Below, piece after piece: positions 22,792-31,552 of a stretch of DNA of 64,000 bases. The stretch comes from a virus. Below the pieces are notes generated by a model. That model did no database searches and had not been told where the DNA came from. It saw nothing but the letters and a program-made list of their open reading frames with translations. The DNA lies in IMG/VR virus record IMGVR_UViG_3300020215_000050, positions 59,283 to 123,282 of that record; one strand, written 5' to 3'. The position numbers and the translations under genes were made by a program. Numbering within the stretch: the first letter of the stretch is position 1; every line of letters starts with the position of its first letter.

Positions 22792-25635
22792 TTACGGCTC
22801 CACGAAGCTGGACTGCGTCCAGTAGAGGGTGTAGCCGAGCAGGTAGGCGTCGACGGCCATGTTGTCGGAGGCGTTGCCGACGACCCTCTCGGCCTCGACG
22901 TAGATGGTGTCGCCGGCCTGCGGCGTGCCCGCGCAGGTCATCGCCGCCGTCTCGGGGCCGGTGTACTGGTCCGAGGTGGTGCCGCCGGTGTCCGTCGAGG
23001 TCACCTGCGTGCCGAGGGCGGCGTCCATGGCGTCGTCGTTGCTCGTCGCCAGGCAGCTGAAGCCCCACACCACGCCGAAGTTGGTGGCCGTGGCAGGGTG
23101 CGTCCAGACCGGGACGACCGTCAGGGTGCCCTCGTTCCACGTGTCGGGCATGCGGATCGTGAAGCCCGCGCCCTCCTCCGTGGCCGTGTCGTAGTTGCAC
23201 GTCCGGATCATGATGTCGTTGGTGCCGAGCTCGAGGTCGGCGACCTCGCAGCCGTTGGTCGTCCGCGGGATCAGCGAGCCGGCCGGGATCCAGATGGCGT
23301 TCTTGCCGATGATCGAGGTCCACGCCGGCGTCGTCGAGGAGCCGCCGGACAGGAGGGCCTGGTTCGTCGTGCCGTAGTTGGCGCCGGCGATGCCGAACGC
23401 GCCCGAGGCGGCGATGCGGAGCCTCTCCACCACGCCGCCCGAGCCTCCCGCGCCGTCGGGGGTGGTGGAGAAGACGATGCGTCCCGGGCTGTCCGACGAG
23501 TCGGAGGCGGTGAACCACTCGCCGTCGACCTCGAACAGGATCTGGGCCGCCCGGTTGTTTGAGTCCGACCCGTCGGAGCCGTCGGCCGAGATGAGGCCGA
23601 TGTCGTCGCCGTCGTCGATCAGGGTCTCCGAGCCCGGCGTGGCGTTGTCGGACTTGTAGAAGCTCAGGCTCGCGCCGTTGGTGTCGTCCGCGTGGGCCGA
23701 GAGCACCATGTTCCACAGGTTGGCCGGGTTGGTGTTCGTGATGCCGAGCTTGGCGTCGACGCCCTCGGAGATGGTCTGGTCCATCGTGCCGGTGGAGTCG
23801 AACATCGCGTGGCCGAGGCTGTCGATCATGAGCCGCGACGTGGGCGACGACGAGCCGTCGGAGGAGGTCATGAGCTCGATGCGCCCGGGCATGTCGGTGG
23901 TGTCGCCGGCAGTGGTCGGCTCGGCGTCGACGAAGCCGCGGATCAGGGCCGCCGTGTCGAAGTTGGTGCCGTTCGATCCCTCGAAGGAGATGGTGCCGAG
24001 CCGCTCGCCGCTGGCGACGTTGGCGTGGGTGCCCGCCGTTGCGTCGGCCGACTTGGCGAGGATGATGTAGGCTGCGTCCGCGTCGTCGATGTCGTGGCGG
24101 GCGACGCCGACGCTGGAGCCGGAGAGGGTGCTGCTGCCGACGACCTGGATGCGTGGCCTGACGTTGACGTTCCAAAGGGCCGACGTCGAGGTCACCCCGA
24201 ACGCAAGCACGTCGTTGTCGTCGACGATGACGGCCGTGTCCTGGAGGGTCGTGCCCCCCGTTCCGTCGTAGGTGGCGATGCCGTTGTCCGTCGAGGTGCC
24301 CGGGCCGGTGACGCCGGAGCCGCCCGCGTCCGTGCCGTCGCCGACGCAGCTGTCGGGGATGGGGGTAGAGTCGTTCTCGAGGGTGCAGGTGAAGTCTGAC
24401 GTGATCGCCGAGGGGGCGATGAAGCCGATGTAGTTGCTGCCGTTCCCCTCGTCCTCGCGCAGCCGGAGCTCCGTCTGGTCGTGCAGGTTGACCGAGACGA
24501 CGTCGAACGTCGCGTCGGTGGAGTTGATGGTCAAGCGGTTCGTGACGGTGCCCGCGCCGTCGGTGCGGATGCGCAGCGTGGCGTCCTCGGAGGTGGCCGT
24601 CGCGTCGTCGATGATGACGTCGATGTTGGCGTAGACCTCGTAGCCGCCGCCGGCGTCCCGGCCCGTCCAGGTGAGGTTGCCGATCTCGTCGCTCGCGGCG
24701 GCGGAGCCGCTGTCCCGGTACAGCTCGTAGATGGGTCCGCCCGACGCGCCGGCGTCGGTGCTGTAGCCGATGACCCGCCCGAGCGGGTCGCTCAGGATGT
24801 ACATCTTGTCGCCGGGCGTGGTCGAACCGTCGGGCGTCGTGGCGAAGATCAGCATGCCCGGCATGTCGTCGGCGCCGACGTCATTTGAGCCGGACCAGTT
24901 GTCGGTCGACGCCTCGATGGTCGCGCCGACCTCGAAGTCCGTGCCGTCGGAGCCGAGGAAGACGATGTGGCCCAGGTCGTCGCCGTCGGTGATGAGGTCG
25001 TAGGCGCCGATCGTCGCCCCCTCGGACTTGGCGATGAAGAGGCGGGCCGGGCTGCCGGCGGAGGTGTTCCACCTCGACAGGCCGAGCGAGGCGTCGCTGC
25101 CCGTGCTGTGGGCCTGGAGGTCCGGCGTCAGGTCGGTGCCGTCGGGGCTCTCGAAGGTAGCGATGGCCGCCGTGTGTCCGGACACCAGGACGTTGTTGTC
25201 GTCGATGAGGATGGTCGTGTCCTGGATCGCCGCGCCGCCGGTGCCGTCCCAGGTAGCGATGCCGTTGTCGGTCGAGCTTCCCGGCCCGGTGACCCCGGAG
25301 AGGGTGGCGCACTCGAAGGCGGTGTCGCCGGAGTTCCTCCTGACCACCTGGCTGCCCGAGCAGGTAAGGTTGTCGGTCATGTCCGTGGACAGGCCGAACA
25401 TCAGGAAGCCCGAGCCCGTCTCGTCGCCCAGGATCGTCCTCAGCTCCGCCGACGTGTCGATGTCGACGAAGTCCGTCTTGTCGGTGTTGATGCCGTCGAG
25501 CTCGAGGTTGAGGTCGTTGAACTCCTCGACGTCCGAGGAGCCGACGGGCGGCGGGTCGTAGTCGAAGGCGGCCGCCTGGGCCCCTACGGTCAGTCCAAAG
25601 AGGACGAGGAGGGTCGCGAGGAATCTAGTGGTCAT
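22792..25635 (-). CDS. Long tail-fibre-like protein with signal peptide and internal duplication
   Basis: A protein of 947 residues with a predicted signal peptide (MTTRFLATLLVLFGLTVGAQ, then AA). Segment SGVTGPGSSTDNGIATWDGT near residue 135 is repeated as SGVTGPGTSTDNGIATYDGT near 430, each introducing a similar block with SEGATIG/KSADATAG and SPGRI/MPGRI strings. The C-terminal 170 residues (IWIPAGSLIPRTTNGCEV, FTIRMPDTWNEGTLTVVPVW, then TGPETAAMT and VDAYLLGYTLYWTQ) match a module found at the end of many phage fibre and tail proteins. The combination suggests a trimeric fibre; the signal peptide is odd for that. Confidence 0.75.
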   Translation of the reverse strand: MTTRFLATLLVLFGLTVGAQAAAFDYDPPPVGSSDVEEFNDLNLELDGINTDKTDFVDIDTSAELRTILGDETGSGFLMFGLSTDMTDNLTCSGSQVVRRNSGDTAFECATLSGVTGPGSSTDNGIATWDGTGGAAIQDTTILIDDNNVLVSGHTAAIATFESPDGTDLTPDLQAHSTGSDASLGLSRWNTSAGSPARLFIAKSEGATIGAYDLITDGDDLGHIVFLGSDGTDFEVGATIEASTDNWSGSNDVGADDMPGMLIFATTPDGSTTPGDKMYILSDPLGRVIGYSTDAGASGGPIYELYRDSGSAAASDEIGNLTWTGRDAGGGYEVYANIDVIIDDATATSEDATLRIRTDGAGTVTNRLTINSTDATFDVVSVNLHDQTELRLREDEGNGSNYIGFIAPSAITSDFTCTLENDSTPIPDSCVGDGTDAGGSGVTGPGTSTDNGIATYDGTGGTTLQDTAVIVDDNDVLAFGVTSTSALWNVNVRPRIQVVGSSTLSGSSVGVARHDIDDADAAYIILAKSADATAGTHANVASGERLGTISFEGSNGTNFDTAALIRGFVDAEPTTAGDTTDMPGRIELMTSSDGSSSPTSRLMIDSLGHAMFDSTGTMDQTISEGVDAKLGITNTNPANLWNMVLSAHADDTNGASLSFYKSDNATPGSETLIDDGDDIGLISADGSDGSDSNNRAAQILFEVDGEWFTASDSSDSPGRIVFSTTPDGAGGSGGVVERLRIAASGAFGIAGANYGTTNQALLSGGSSTTPAWTSIIGKNAIWIPAGSLIPRTTNGCEVADLELGTNDIMIRTCNYDTATEEGAGFTIRMPDTWNEGTLTVVPVWTHPATATNFGVVWGFSCLATSNDDAMDAALGTQVTSTDTGGTTSDQYTGPETAAMTCAGTPQAGDTIYVEAERVVGNASDNMAVDAYLLGYTLYWTQSSFVEP

Positions 25636-25636
25636 C

Positions 25637-26962
25637 TTACCATCCGAACATGATGATCAAATCGGTGCCGTCGAACAGGAGCTCGTACCACTTCGTCAGG
25701 TTGAGCTCGTTGGCCGCCAGGGCCTGCCCCACCGGCCCCTTGATCGTCAGGGCCGAGACCGAGTCGATCGCGAGGGTGGGGGCCGTCGCCGTGTTGTTGG
25801 CCGTCGGCTTATATAGGAACGTGTCGTTGGTCTGGAGGGCGGAGAGGGACTTTCCCGTCGTCGCCGTGGCCGCCTGGGCGGTGCCCCCGGAGTTCGTCAG
25901 ACGGTAGCGTTTGGTGCCGAGGGGGGCGTGGACGACCCCGTTGATGCTCAGGGAGCTCGAGTTCACGACCGCGTTGACCGTGGAGTTGCCCAGAGCGACC
26001 GACGCCAGCCCCACCGTGGTGGACACGAGGGAGTTCTGGCTCAGGAACTGGTTGATCGTGATGGTCGTGTTGACCGTCGAGTTTCCGACGAAGAAGCCCG
26101 TGGGGAGCACGTCGACGTTGGCGCCGACCGATAGGTCCGCCGGCCCGACGACGATCGACAGGGTTGAGTTGGCGACGGTAATGTTCGTCTGGTTGTGGAC
26201 GGCGTTGACGGTCGAGTTGCCCACGAACACCCGCGCCGCCTCGACGCCGACGTTGGCCCCGACGTTGATCTGGGCCGGTCCCACGGAGACCGTCAGCGTG
26301 GAATTGGCCACCGTAAGCGACGTCTGGTTCACGACCGCGTTGACGGTAGAGTTTCCGACGAAGTAGCGGGCGGGCTCGACTACCGAGTTCGCCCCCACGG
26401 CCACGGTCCCCGGGCCTACGGTGACCGTGAGGGTGGAGTTGGCCACGGTCAGGGCCGTCTGGGTCAGGTTGTTGTTGACCGTCGAGTTTCCGACCAGGAG
26501 GCGGGTCGCGGAGAGGTCGGCGTTCGCGCCCACGGCCACCGATCCCGGGCCTACGGTGATCGCCAGGGTCGAGTTCGACACGCGAAGGCTGGAACTGTTG
26601 GCGACCGCGTTGATCGTCGAGTTTCCGATGTTCAGGACGCCCGATCCGCCCGTGACCGCGAGGATGAAGCTGTTGGAGACGGTGAGGTTGTTGGCGACCT
26701 TGTCGAAGACGAAGCCGGCGGAGCCGTTCGAGGCGCCGGAGTCGTTGAACTGGACCTGGGTGTTGGAGCCGGCGGGGGAGACGGAGATGCTCGTCAGGCC
26801 CGCGCCGTTGCCGAAGAACCGCGAAGCGTAGACGTTCCCCCAGTAGAGGGTCGTGTTGCCCAGGTCTATGCTGAGGTTTGAGGTCGGCCGGATGTCCGCC
26901 GCGACGGACGACACGCCCTCGACGTACAGGCCCTTGCGGACCCTAAACTGCTTGTCTGCCAA
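25637..26962 (-). CDS. Fibre protein with exact-length 45-residue tandem repeats
   Basis: A protein of 441 residues. The N-terminus ADIRPTSNLSIDLGNTTLYW, followed by NVYASRFFGNGAG, is the typical start of T4-like marine fibre proteins. From residue 111 to about 335 there are repeats beginning (F/L)VGNSTVN at residues 156, 201, 246 and 291, exactly 45 apart, with an earlier copy at 112. Each contains TVANSTLTVxVGP. The C-terminal 100 residues (LSALQTNDTFLYKPTANNTA) are a distinct domain. A repetitive shaft with a terminal head is likely. A late promoter lies 37 bases upstream. Confidence 0.75.
   Translation of the reverse strand: MADKQFRVRKGLYVEGVSSVAADIRPTSNLSIDLGNTTLYWGNVYASRFFGNGAGLTSISVSPAGSNTQVQFNDSGASNGSAGFVFDKVANNLTVSNSFILAVTGGSGVLNIGNSTINAVANSSSLRVSNSTLAITVGPGSVAVGANADLSATRLLVGNSTVNNNLTQTALTVANSTLTVTVGPGTVAVGANSVVEPARYFVGNSTVNAVVNQTSLTVANSTLTVSVGPAQINVGANVGVEAARVFVGNSTVNAVHNQTNITVANSTLSIVVGPADLSVGANVDVLPTGFFVGNSTVNTTITINQFLSQNSLVSTTVGLASVALGNSTVNAVVNSSSLSINGVVHAPLGTKRYRLTNSGGTAQAATATTGKSLSALQTNDTFLYKPTANNTATAPTLAIDSVSALTIKGPVGQALAANELNLTKWYELLFDGTDLIIMFGW
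25958..26632 (-). repeat. Tandem 135-bp repeats in a fibre gene
   Basis: Four to five in-frame copies of a 135-base unit (45 residues, starting at the VGNST codons). The spacing of the last four copies is exact, although the bases have diverged. Such arrays can gain or lose units by recombination and so change fibre length. Confidence 0.7.
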
Positions 26963-26998
26963 TGGCTACTCCCCGCGCTTCACTGTCCACGCGACGGG

Positions 26999-27006
26999 GT
27001 ATTTAT
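26999..27006 (-). promoter_or_regulatory. T4-type late promoter element before the repeat fibre gene
   Basis: ATAAATAC on the minus strand (CCATAAATACCC), in a non-coding gap, 37 bases before the start at 26962. Confidence 0.6.
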
Positions 27007-27015
27007 GGCCAACCC

Positions 27016-27708
27016 TCAGCGCAGGCTGACCCCGATGATGGGGCCCGGATCGCTCGGAGACGCGGCGGTCGCGGTGATGGTCGACGTCAGTGGACCTGCG
27101 CTCAATCCATAGGCGCCGCCGGTCGTGTAGATGGCGTCGTGAAGGTGATCGTAGGCCTCGGTGATGCTTACGCCGAGGGTCGCCGTCCAGGTGAAGCTTG
27201 TTAGCACCGATTCGCCTATTGCCGCAGCGAAAACACCGTTCTCGGGGATGTCCAATGCCCCGCTGGTCCCAGCGAGGCCGAGCGTGTCGAAAGCTTCGTC
27301 GGGTTCGATGAGATTTTCGACGCTATAAAATGCAACGAACCCGTGGCGCGCGTTGAGATTCAGCGTGAGGGCAAACACCAGTTCGTCGATTCTCTGCGGC
27401 GGCTGCGCAAGGAAAAAGGCAGCGTGCTGTCTATGTCCACCCGTCGTGAAGTCGATCGCCTGAACCAGCCTGGTCGCTGGAACGCCATTGACAGTCAGAC
27501 TTAGGTCGCCGCTCGACCCGGTCCCATTCTCCGTCGCCATCCCGTGAACGAGAAGGCGGCTGTTCGGGCCGCGCTTCATGTTTGTGAAGTCCGCGGCTGC
27601 ATTGAAGGTAAAGCTATAGGCCACGCCGGCCGAGTTGTCCGTGTCGCTGCGGTTGAGGGCGTGATAAGCGATCGACGGCTTCTGCCTGTGCGTGCGCGCA
27701 TAGATCAT
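27016..27708 (-). CDS. Beta-rich virion protein, likely acquired
   Basis: A protein of 230 residues. SDTDNSAGVAYSFTFNAAAD near the start, a middle VFALTLNLNARHGFVAFYSV, and FAAAIGESVLTSFTWTATLG suggest a beta-sandwich like those in tail-associated proteins of proteobacterial siphophages. The codon choice is visibly less GC-biased than in the flanking fibre genes (many codons ending in A or T), shared only with the next gene. The two genes overlap by one base and look like a unit that entered together. Function unknown; accessory fibre or tail protein inferred. Confidence 0.6.
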   Translation of the reverse strand: MIYARTHRQKPSIAYHALNRSDTDNSAGVAYSFTFNAAADFTNMKRGPNSRLLVHGMATENGTGSSGDLSLTVNGVPATRLVQAIDFTTGGHRQHAAFFLAQPPQRIDELVFALTLNLNARHGFVAFYSVENLIEPDEAFDTLGLAGTSGALDIPENGVFAAAIGESVLTSFTWTATLGVSITEAYDHLHDAIYTTGGAYGLSAGPLTSTITATAASPSDPGPIIGVSLR

Positions 27709-28238
27709 TATGATCGCGGTTCCGAGTGGAGCGTGACCTTGTGCGCCACGGCGGCGAGCGTCACCGTCGTGAGGTTTGTGAGATAACCGAACAGGCTGGT
27801 GCCGGAGAGCAGGACGGGCTTCAAGATTCCGTTCACCTCGCAGTAGAGCGTATCGCCCCAGTCTGTCGGCGCCCCCAGATCAACGAACCCCAGGTAGGAG
27901 GCCCTATCGCCCGAGGGTATGTTGAAGACGTTGTCGTCGGCGATGGCGCTGGGCGGCGTGACGTTATAGAGATGCAGGCGAAAGGCGGAGGCGACCGCCG
28001 CGCTGGATGCAATCAGCAGGGAGGCGCCCGTGAGCACGATGCGCTTGCCGGAGTTTCCCATGCTCGTAAATTCCTGGGCCGCCCCGACGCAGTCGCCCGC
28101 TGCGTGGGAGCTCGCCGCGGGCGTGAAGTCTGCGCTGGCCGAGAAGGCCGTGAGCTTCTCCTCGACGGAGAGGAGGGTCGGGACCTCCCTCTCGACGCCC
28201 TGGGAGTCCAGAACCGTGATCGTCGCTACCTCTGCCAT
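27708..28238 (-). CDS. Beta-rich virion protein, likely acquired with its neighbour
   Basis: A protein of 176 residues (MAEVATITVLDSQGVEREVP). The middle, GKRIVLTGASLLIASSAAVA then FRLHLYNVTPPSAI and DNVFNIPSGDRASYLGFVDL, matches a domain found in structural proteins of many proteobacterial phages (the LTGASL...F.LHLYN...P...DN..F pattern). Codon use is again less GC-biased than in the surroundings. It ends in TAATG overlap with the next gene. The role in the particle is not known. Confidence 0.6.
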   Translation of the reverse strand: MAEVATITVLDSQGVEREVPTLLSVEEKLTAFSASADFTPAASSHAAGDCVGAAQEFTSMGNSGKRIVLTGASLLIASSAAVASAFRLHLYNVTPPSAIADDNVFNIPSGDRASYLGFVDLGAPTDWGDTLYCEVNGILKPVLLSGTSLFGYLTNLTTVTLAAVAHKVTLHSEPRS

Positions 28239-28239
28239 G

Positions 28240-28383
28240 CTACACTACCTGTCCTACGTACATCGCGTTGTGTTCCTCGCTGAAGTCGAGCTGGTAGACG
28301 ACCTCGTCGTCGACCTCGGTCGAGATGATTATCGCGGTCCCCGTCGAGACGAACTGGGTGACCTCCGTCGTGACTATGAGCAT
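28240..28383 (-). CDS. 47-residue small virion-associated protein
   Basis: A short frame from ATG at 28383 to TAG at 28240 (MLIVTTEVTQFVSTGTAIII, ending YVGQVV). The start overlaps the stop of the upstream gene as ATGA. The length of 47 residues and the closing EEHNAMYVGQVV resemble tiny proteins found between fibre genes in marine T4-like phages. It is preserved without gaps in a tightly packed operon, which supports it being real. Function unknown. Confidence 0.6.
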   Translation of the reverse strand: MLIVTTEVTQFVSTGTAIIISTEVDDEVVYQLDFSEEHNAMYVGQVV

Positions 28384-28880
28384 CAGACCACCACCAGGCT
28401 CCTGACCATCTTGAAGGTCGTGTTGGCTATCGTCGGGGTCACCCAGAGCCTGAAGTTGCCCGACGCTATGTTGCAGGAGACCGTCATCAGCGACTGGTTG
28501 CTGAAGGCGACCCCGTACTCCTCGTTGTACGCGTTGGTCCCGTCGTGGAGGACGATGAGCTTGCCCACGTGGTAGTCGTTGTTCGTGTTGTCCTTCACCG
28601 ACACGAAGTACTCGCCCGACCGGTACGTCGCGATGGCGAAGCTATCCAGGATCTGGGCGTCCGTGTTCGAGCTCGTGTACTCGATGCCGAGGACGACCCC
28701 GACCGTGTTCCCCGAGGAGATGGGCTGGGCGATCTGGACGACCGCGCCGTTGGCGAGCTCCGTGTAGAGCTTGCCGTCGCCCGTGTTGATCGCGAGCTCG
28801 CCCGCGGCAAGCTGCGCCGCCGAGGGTACTACCCCCGCCGTCGTGTTAGCCTTGAGCGTGATCCTGGTTGGGCCGGCCAC
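28383..28880 (-). CDS. Fibre-associated structural protein
   Basis: A protein of 165 residues with a GTG start. TRITLKANTTAGVVPSAAQL followed by AAGELAINTGDGKLYTELAN is the widespread phage-fibre N-terminal motif (TLK...T.G..P....L..GELAIN..DGKLY). The remaining part is a small beta domain (YTSSNTDAQILDSFAIATYR, VGKLIVLHDGTNAYNEEYGV). It is likely part of the virion, possibly a fibre or a fibre connector. It overlaps the 47-residue gene by one base. Confidence 0.7.
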   Translation of the reverse strand: MAGPTRITLKANTTAGVVPSAAQLAAGELAINTGDGKLYTELANGAVVQIAQPISSGNTVGVVLGIEYTSSNTDAQILDSFAIATYRSGEYFVSVKDNTNNDYHVGKLIVLHDGTNAYNEEYGVAFSNQSLMTVSCNIASGNFRLWVTPTIANTTFKMVRSLVVV

Positions 28881-28890
28881 CGGTTATCCT

Positions 28891-29382
28891 CTACCCGGCG
28901 GCGTTGCGCCTCGCCGCCCTCTTGGTCTCGTTGGCCGCGGGTGGCGGCGTTGGGGTGTTCGCTGCGGCGAGCTCTCCCGCGAGCCTCTTCGTCTCGCCCT
29001 CCAGTCGGTCGACGTCCTCCTTGAGGCGGTCCCTCTCGAAGGTGACCCGGGTGTTCTGGGACTCGGCGTTCTCCGCCCTCTCCCTCCAGCCCGCGAGCTC
29101 CTGGCGGAGCCTGACGGCCTGGGCGAGGTGCTCCTCGATCTGGGCGTTCTGGGACGCGAGGGTCTTCCTCGCCTCGGCGAGCTCGTCGTTTGCGGCCTGG
29201 GCCTCGGCGACCTTCTTGTCGGCCTCCTCGGCGATTGCCAGGGCCTGTCGGCTCTGCTCCTCGAGCCTCTTCGTCACCATCTCGAGCTGGGACTCGAGGA
29301 AGAGCTTCTCGGTCAGTACGGTCTCGAGCAGCGCCTTCTGCTTGTTGATGAAGATCTGGGCAAGCTCGTTGTTGATGTCCAT
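28891..29382 (-). CDS. Coiled-coil protein of the fibre block
   Basis: A protein of 163 residues, nearly all helical. MDINNELAQIFINKQKALLE opens a continuous heptad region to about residue 140 (LAQAVRLRQELAGWRERAEN, VTFERDRLKEDVDRLEGETK). The last 20 residues are Pro/Ala/Thr and then Arg-rich. Short coiled-coil proteins occur at similar positions in T4-like cyanophages, but the role is not known. It could be a fibre chaperone or a trimer-forming connector. Confidence 0.65.
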   Translation of the reverse strand: MDINNELAQIFINKQKALLETVLTEKLFLESQLEMVTKRLEEQSRQALAIAEEADKKVAEAQAANDELAEARKTLASQNAQIEEHLAQAVRLRQELAGWRERAENAESQNTRVTFERDRLKEDVDRLEGETKRLAGELAAANTPTPPPAANETKRAARRNAAG

Positions 29383-29406
29383 AGTCTCACTCCTGTTTCA
29401 TTACGA

Positions 29407-30948
29407 TTAGGTGAAGGTGCCGCCGTCGATGTCGTCGAAGACGGGTACGCCGCTGGCGCCGGCCTGCAGGACCTTGCCCTGGGCGCCCGCCGCCGTGACG
29501 GCCAGGGCCGCCGCGTTCTGTCCGTAGATGACGCCGTTGTTGGCGAAGACCGAGACGCCCGTGCCGCCGTCGGGGACGGTCAGGTCCGAGGTCAGGCTGC
29601 CGGCGAGGATCGAGATCTTCGTCGAGTTGGCGAAGAGGGCGCCGCCCGAGTCGAGGACCGCGAGCAGGGTGCCGAGCCTGAAGGTGTTGTTCGCCGTATC
29701 GACGGTCGTCGTCGGCTCGACCTCGAGGTCCTTGAAGAGGGTGAAGATGCCCGAGTTGGAGGCGTCCCTGAACAGGCCGCCGAACTGGGTGACCGACGAG
29801 TTGCCCCACTGGCCGTACATGCCGATGTCGATCGTGTTCGCCGTGCCGTTGTTGATGGCGAGCTCGATCATCGAGTCTTCGACGGAGATGGTCGCGACGT
29901 TCAGAGTGACGAGCGAGCCGTTGACGAGCAGGTCGCCCGAGAACGTACCGTTGACGGCCGTGAAGCCCGCCGTGAAGTTCGCGTTGGCGGTGACGTTGAG
30001 GTCCGTGCCCCCGACGTTGACGTTGGCCGATGTCAGGTTAGTCAGCGCGCCCGACGCCGCCAGGTTGGCGGAGAAGGTCGCGTTCGAGGTCACCGACATG
30101 TTGGTGCCGCGGATGAACGTGTTCGTCGAGTCGACGTTCATAACGTGGCCCTGGAAGGTCACGTGGGTCGTCGTCGAGTTGCCGAAGATGTTCGCGGCGA
30201 AGATCGTCGAGTTGGACTTGTAGAGCTGGGTGTTCGAGGTGACGGTGACCGTCGTGTCCGTGACGACCAGGTTCGAGGTGATCGTCGTCGTCGTGCCCGC
30301 CAGCGCGATGGTCGCGGACTGGACGTTGGCCACGGACGAGGTGACCTTGACCTCCGTTACCGTGGAGTTGCCCGTCGACAGGATGTTGTTGACGGTCGAG
30401 TTGCCGATGAGGGTCGTGTTGCCCTGGATCAGCGGCACGGTGAGGGTGTTCGCGATCGTGACGTTGTTCGTCGCTTCGTCGAACGTGAAGCCCGGCGAGC
30501 CGGAGAACGCGCCCGAGTCGTTGTACTGGACCTGGGTGTTGGCTCCGCCGGGGGTGCCCGACGTGACGACCTGGACCCACGAGCCGTTTGCGTTGAGGTA
30601 GTAGTTGCCGTCGGTGAACTGGGCGGAGGTCGGGATCGTCCACGTCGTGTTCGACGTGGAGTTCATGACCTTTATCGCCGTCGAGTTGACGGAGAGGTTG
30701 ATCGTCGAGTTGCCGACCTTGAGGGCGTTGATGAAGCTGCCCGAGTCGACGACGATGGCCTGGTTGGCGGTGAGGGTGCCGGGGAACCGCCGGCCGGCGA
30801 TGGCGACGGTGTTCGAGGTGGAGCCGTCTTCCTGGCCGATGAAGAGGACGCCGCCGTTGGAGGTCCAGACGAGCTCGCCGAAGTTGGTAGCGGGCGGCGT
30901 GCCCTGCTCCATGGACCTCTTGATTTTAACGGTCGTCGGACCAGCCAT
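29407..30948 (-). CDS. Tail fibre-like virion protein
   Basis: A protein of 513 residues. The N-terminus resembles that of the preceding structural protein (MAGPTTVKIKRSMEQGTPPA, then FGELVWTSNGGVLFIGQEDG). The middle has GNSTVNN-type Asn/Ser/Thr repeats. VNGSLVTLNVATISVEDSMI with IELAINNGTANTIDIGMYGQ, and FGGLFRDASNSGIFTLFKDL, form a module conserved in fibre proteins of T4-like cyanophages. The end, VFDDIDGGTFT, matches that of the next protein (AEVDGGTF). A structural role is well supported by these matches; the position on the virion is not known. Confidence 0.78.
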   Translation of the reverse strand: MAGPTTVKIKRSMEQGTPPATNFGELVWTSNGGVLFIGQEDGSTSNTVAIAGRRFPGTLTANQAIVVDSGSFINALKVGNSTINLSVNSTAIKVMNSTSNTTWTIPTSAQFTDGNYYLNANGSWVQVVTSGTPGGANTQVQYNDSGAFSGSPGFTFDEATNNVTIANTLTVPLIQGNTTLIGNSTVNNILSTGNSTVTEVKVTSSVANVQSATIALAGTTTTITSNLVVTDTTVTVTSNTQLYKSNSTIFAANIFGNSTTTHVTFQGHVMNVDSTNTFIRGTNMSVTSNATFSANLAASGALTNLTSANVNVGGTDLNVTANANFTAGFTAVNGTFSGDLLVNGSLVTLNVATISVEDSMIELAINNGTANTIDIGMYGQWGNSSVTQFGGLFRDASNSGIFTLFKDLEVEPTTTVDTANNTFRLGTLLAVLDSGGALFANSTKISILAGSLTSDLTVPDGGTGVSVFANNGVIYGQNAAALAVTAAGAQGKVLQAGASGVPVFDDIDGGTFT

Positions 30949-31211
30949 TAGAACGTACCCCCGTCTACCTCGGCCAGCTGACCGACCACGTATTTATCGG
31001 TGTCGGCGTCGTACTGGGGGATCGCGCCCTCGCTCGGGGATCCCTCGACGACGTCGAGGAGCTGGTCGAACCTGCCCGCGGTGCCGTCGACCCCGACGAT
31101 CGCCGTGGTCTGGACCGTGGGCGTGCTCGTCTGCACGGGCCTGAGGATGCCGCCCTGGTTGGTCACGCGGACGGCGACGGACCTGCTCGCCCTCAGGGTC
31201 GCGGTAGGCAT
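30948..31211 (-). CDS. Small structural protein ending in DGGTF
   Basis: A protein of 87 residues (MPTATLRASRSVAVRVTNQG). The central VGVDGTAGRFDQLLDVVEGS and the ending YVVGQLAEVDGGTF resemble short proteins that precede fibre genes in marine T4-like phages. The DGGTF end is shared with the adjacent 513-residue fibre. Stop and start overlap by one base on both sides. A small fibre or baseplate adaptor is likely, but no function is established. Confidence 0.6.
   Translation of the reverse strand: MPTATLRASRSVAVRVTNQGGILRPVQTSTPTVQTTAIVGVDGTAGRFDQLLDVVEGSPSEGAIPQYDADTDKYVVGQLAEVDGGTF
30990..30997 (-). promoter_or_regulatory. T4-type late promoter element before the tail fibre gene
   Basis: ATAAATAC on the minus strand, embedded in the 3' end of the gene at 30948-31211 (codons for T-D-K-Y), 42 bases before the start at 30948. 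Confidence 0.45.
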
Positions 31212-31534
31212 CAGCGGGTTACCTCCGGCGTTACGGACGCGATGCCCTCGATGAGTCGGGACACGACGCCGTTGGAGTCGACGAGCTCGACGTCATAGAC
31301 GTACCTGCCCGCGACGACGTTGGCCGTCTGGTTCGCGGTCAGGCTCAACGTGACGGAGCCGTTGGCGACATTGACGGTGAAGGGGGTGTTCGCCGTGGAG
31401 GAATAGTGCTTGCGGAGCTGGGACCTGCCCGTGTAGCCGGTCAGGTTGAGGGCCGTGCCGGAGTCGTCCTCGACGTCGAAGGCGACGGAGAACGTGGTCC
31501 CCTGCTCGATCACGATGTTGACCTTGCTGCTCAT
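31211..31534 (-). CDS. Ig-like/BppU-type structural protein
   Basis: A protein of 107 residues. VNIVIEQGTTFSVAFDVEDD then GTALNLTGYTGRSQLRKHYS, followed by SVTLSLTANQTANVVAGRYV, matches a conserved small protein of T4-like cyanophages that resembles the N-terminal domain of siphophage upper baseplate proteins. A beta-sandwich adaptor is likely. A late promoter element lies only six bases before the ATG and no Shine-Dalgarno sequence is seen. Confidence 0.72.
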   Translation of the reverse strand: MSSKVNIVIEQGTTFSVAFDVEDDSGTALNLTGYTGRSQLRKHYSSTANTPFTVNVANGSVTLSLTANQTANVVAGRYVYDVELVDSNGVVSRLIEGIASVTPEVTR

Positions 31535-31539
31535 GGGAC

Positions 31540-31547
31540 GTATTTAT
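31540..31547 (-). promoter_or_regulatory. T4-type late promoter element, ATG-proximal
   Basis: ATAAATAC on the minus strand, six bases before the ATG at 31534. The normal start distance would place the first base of the message at or beside the ATG. Confidence 0.5.
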
Positions 31548-31552
31548 GGACC

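Noticed and set aside
25958-26632. CRISPR-like array
   Set aside because: The repeats are in frame, 135 bases long, without spacers, and encode a fibre shaft.
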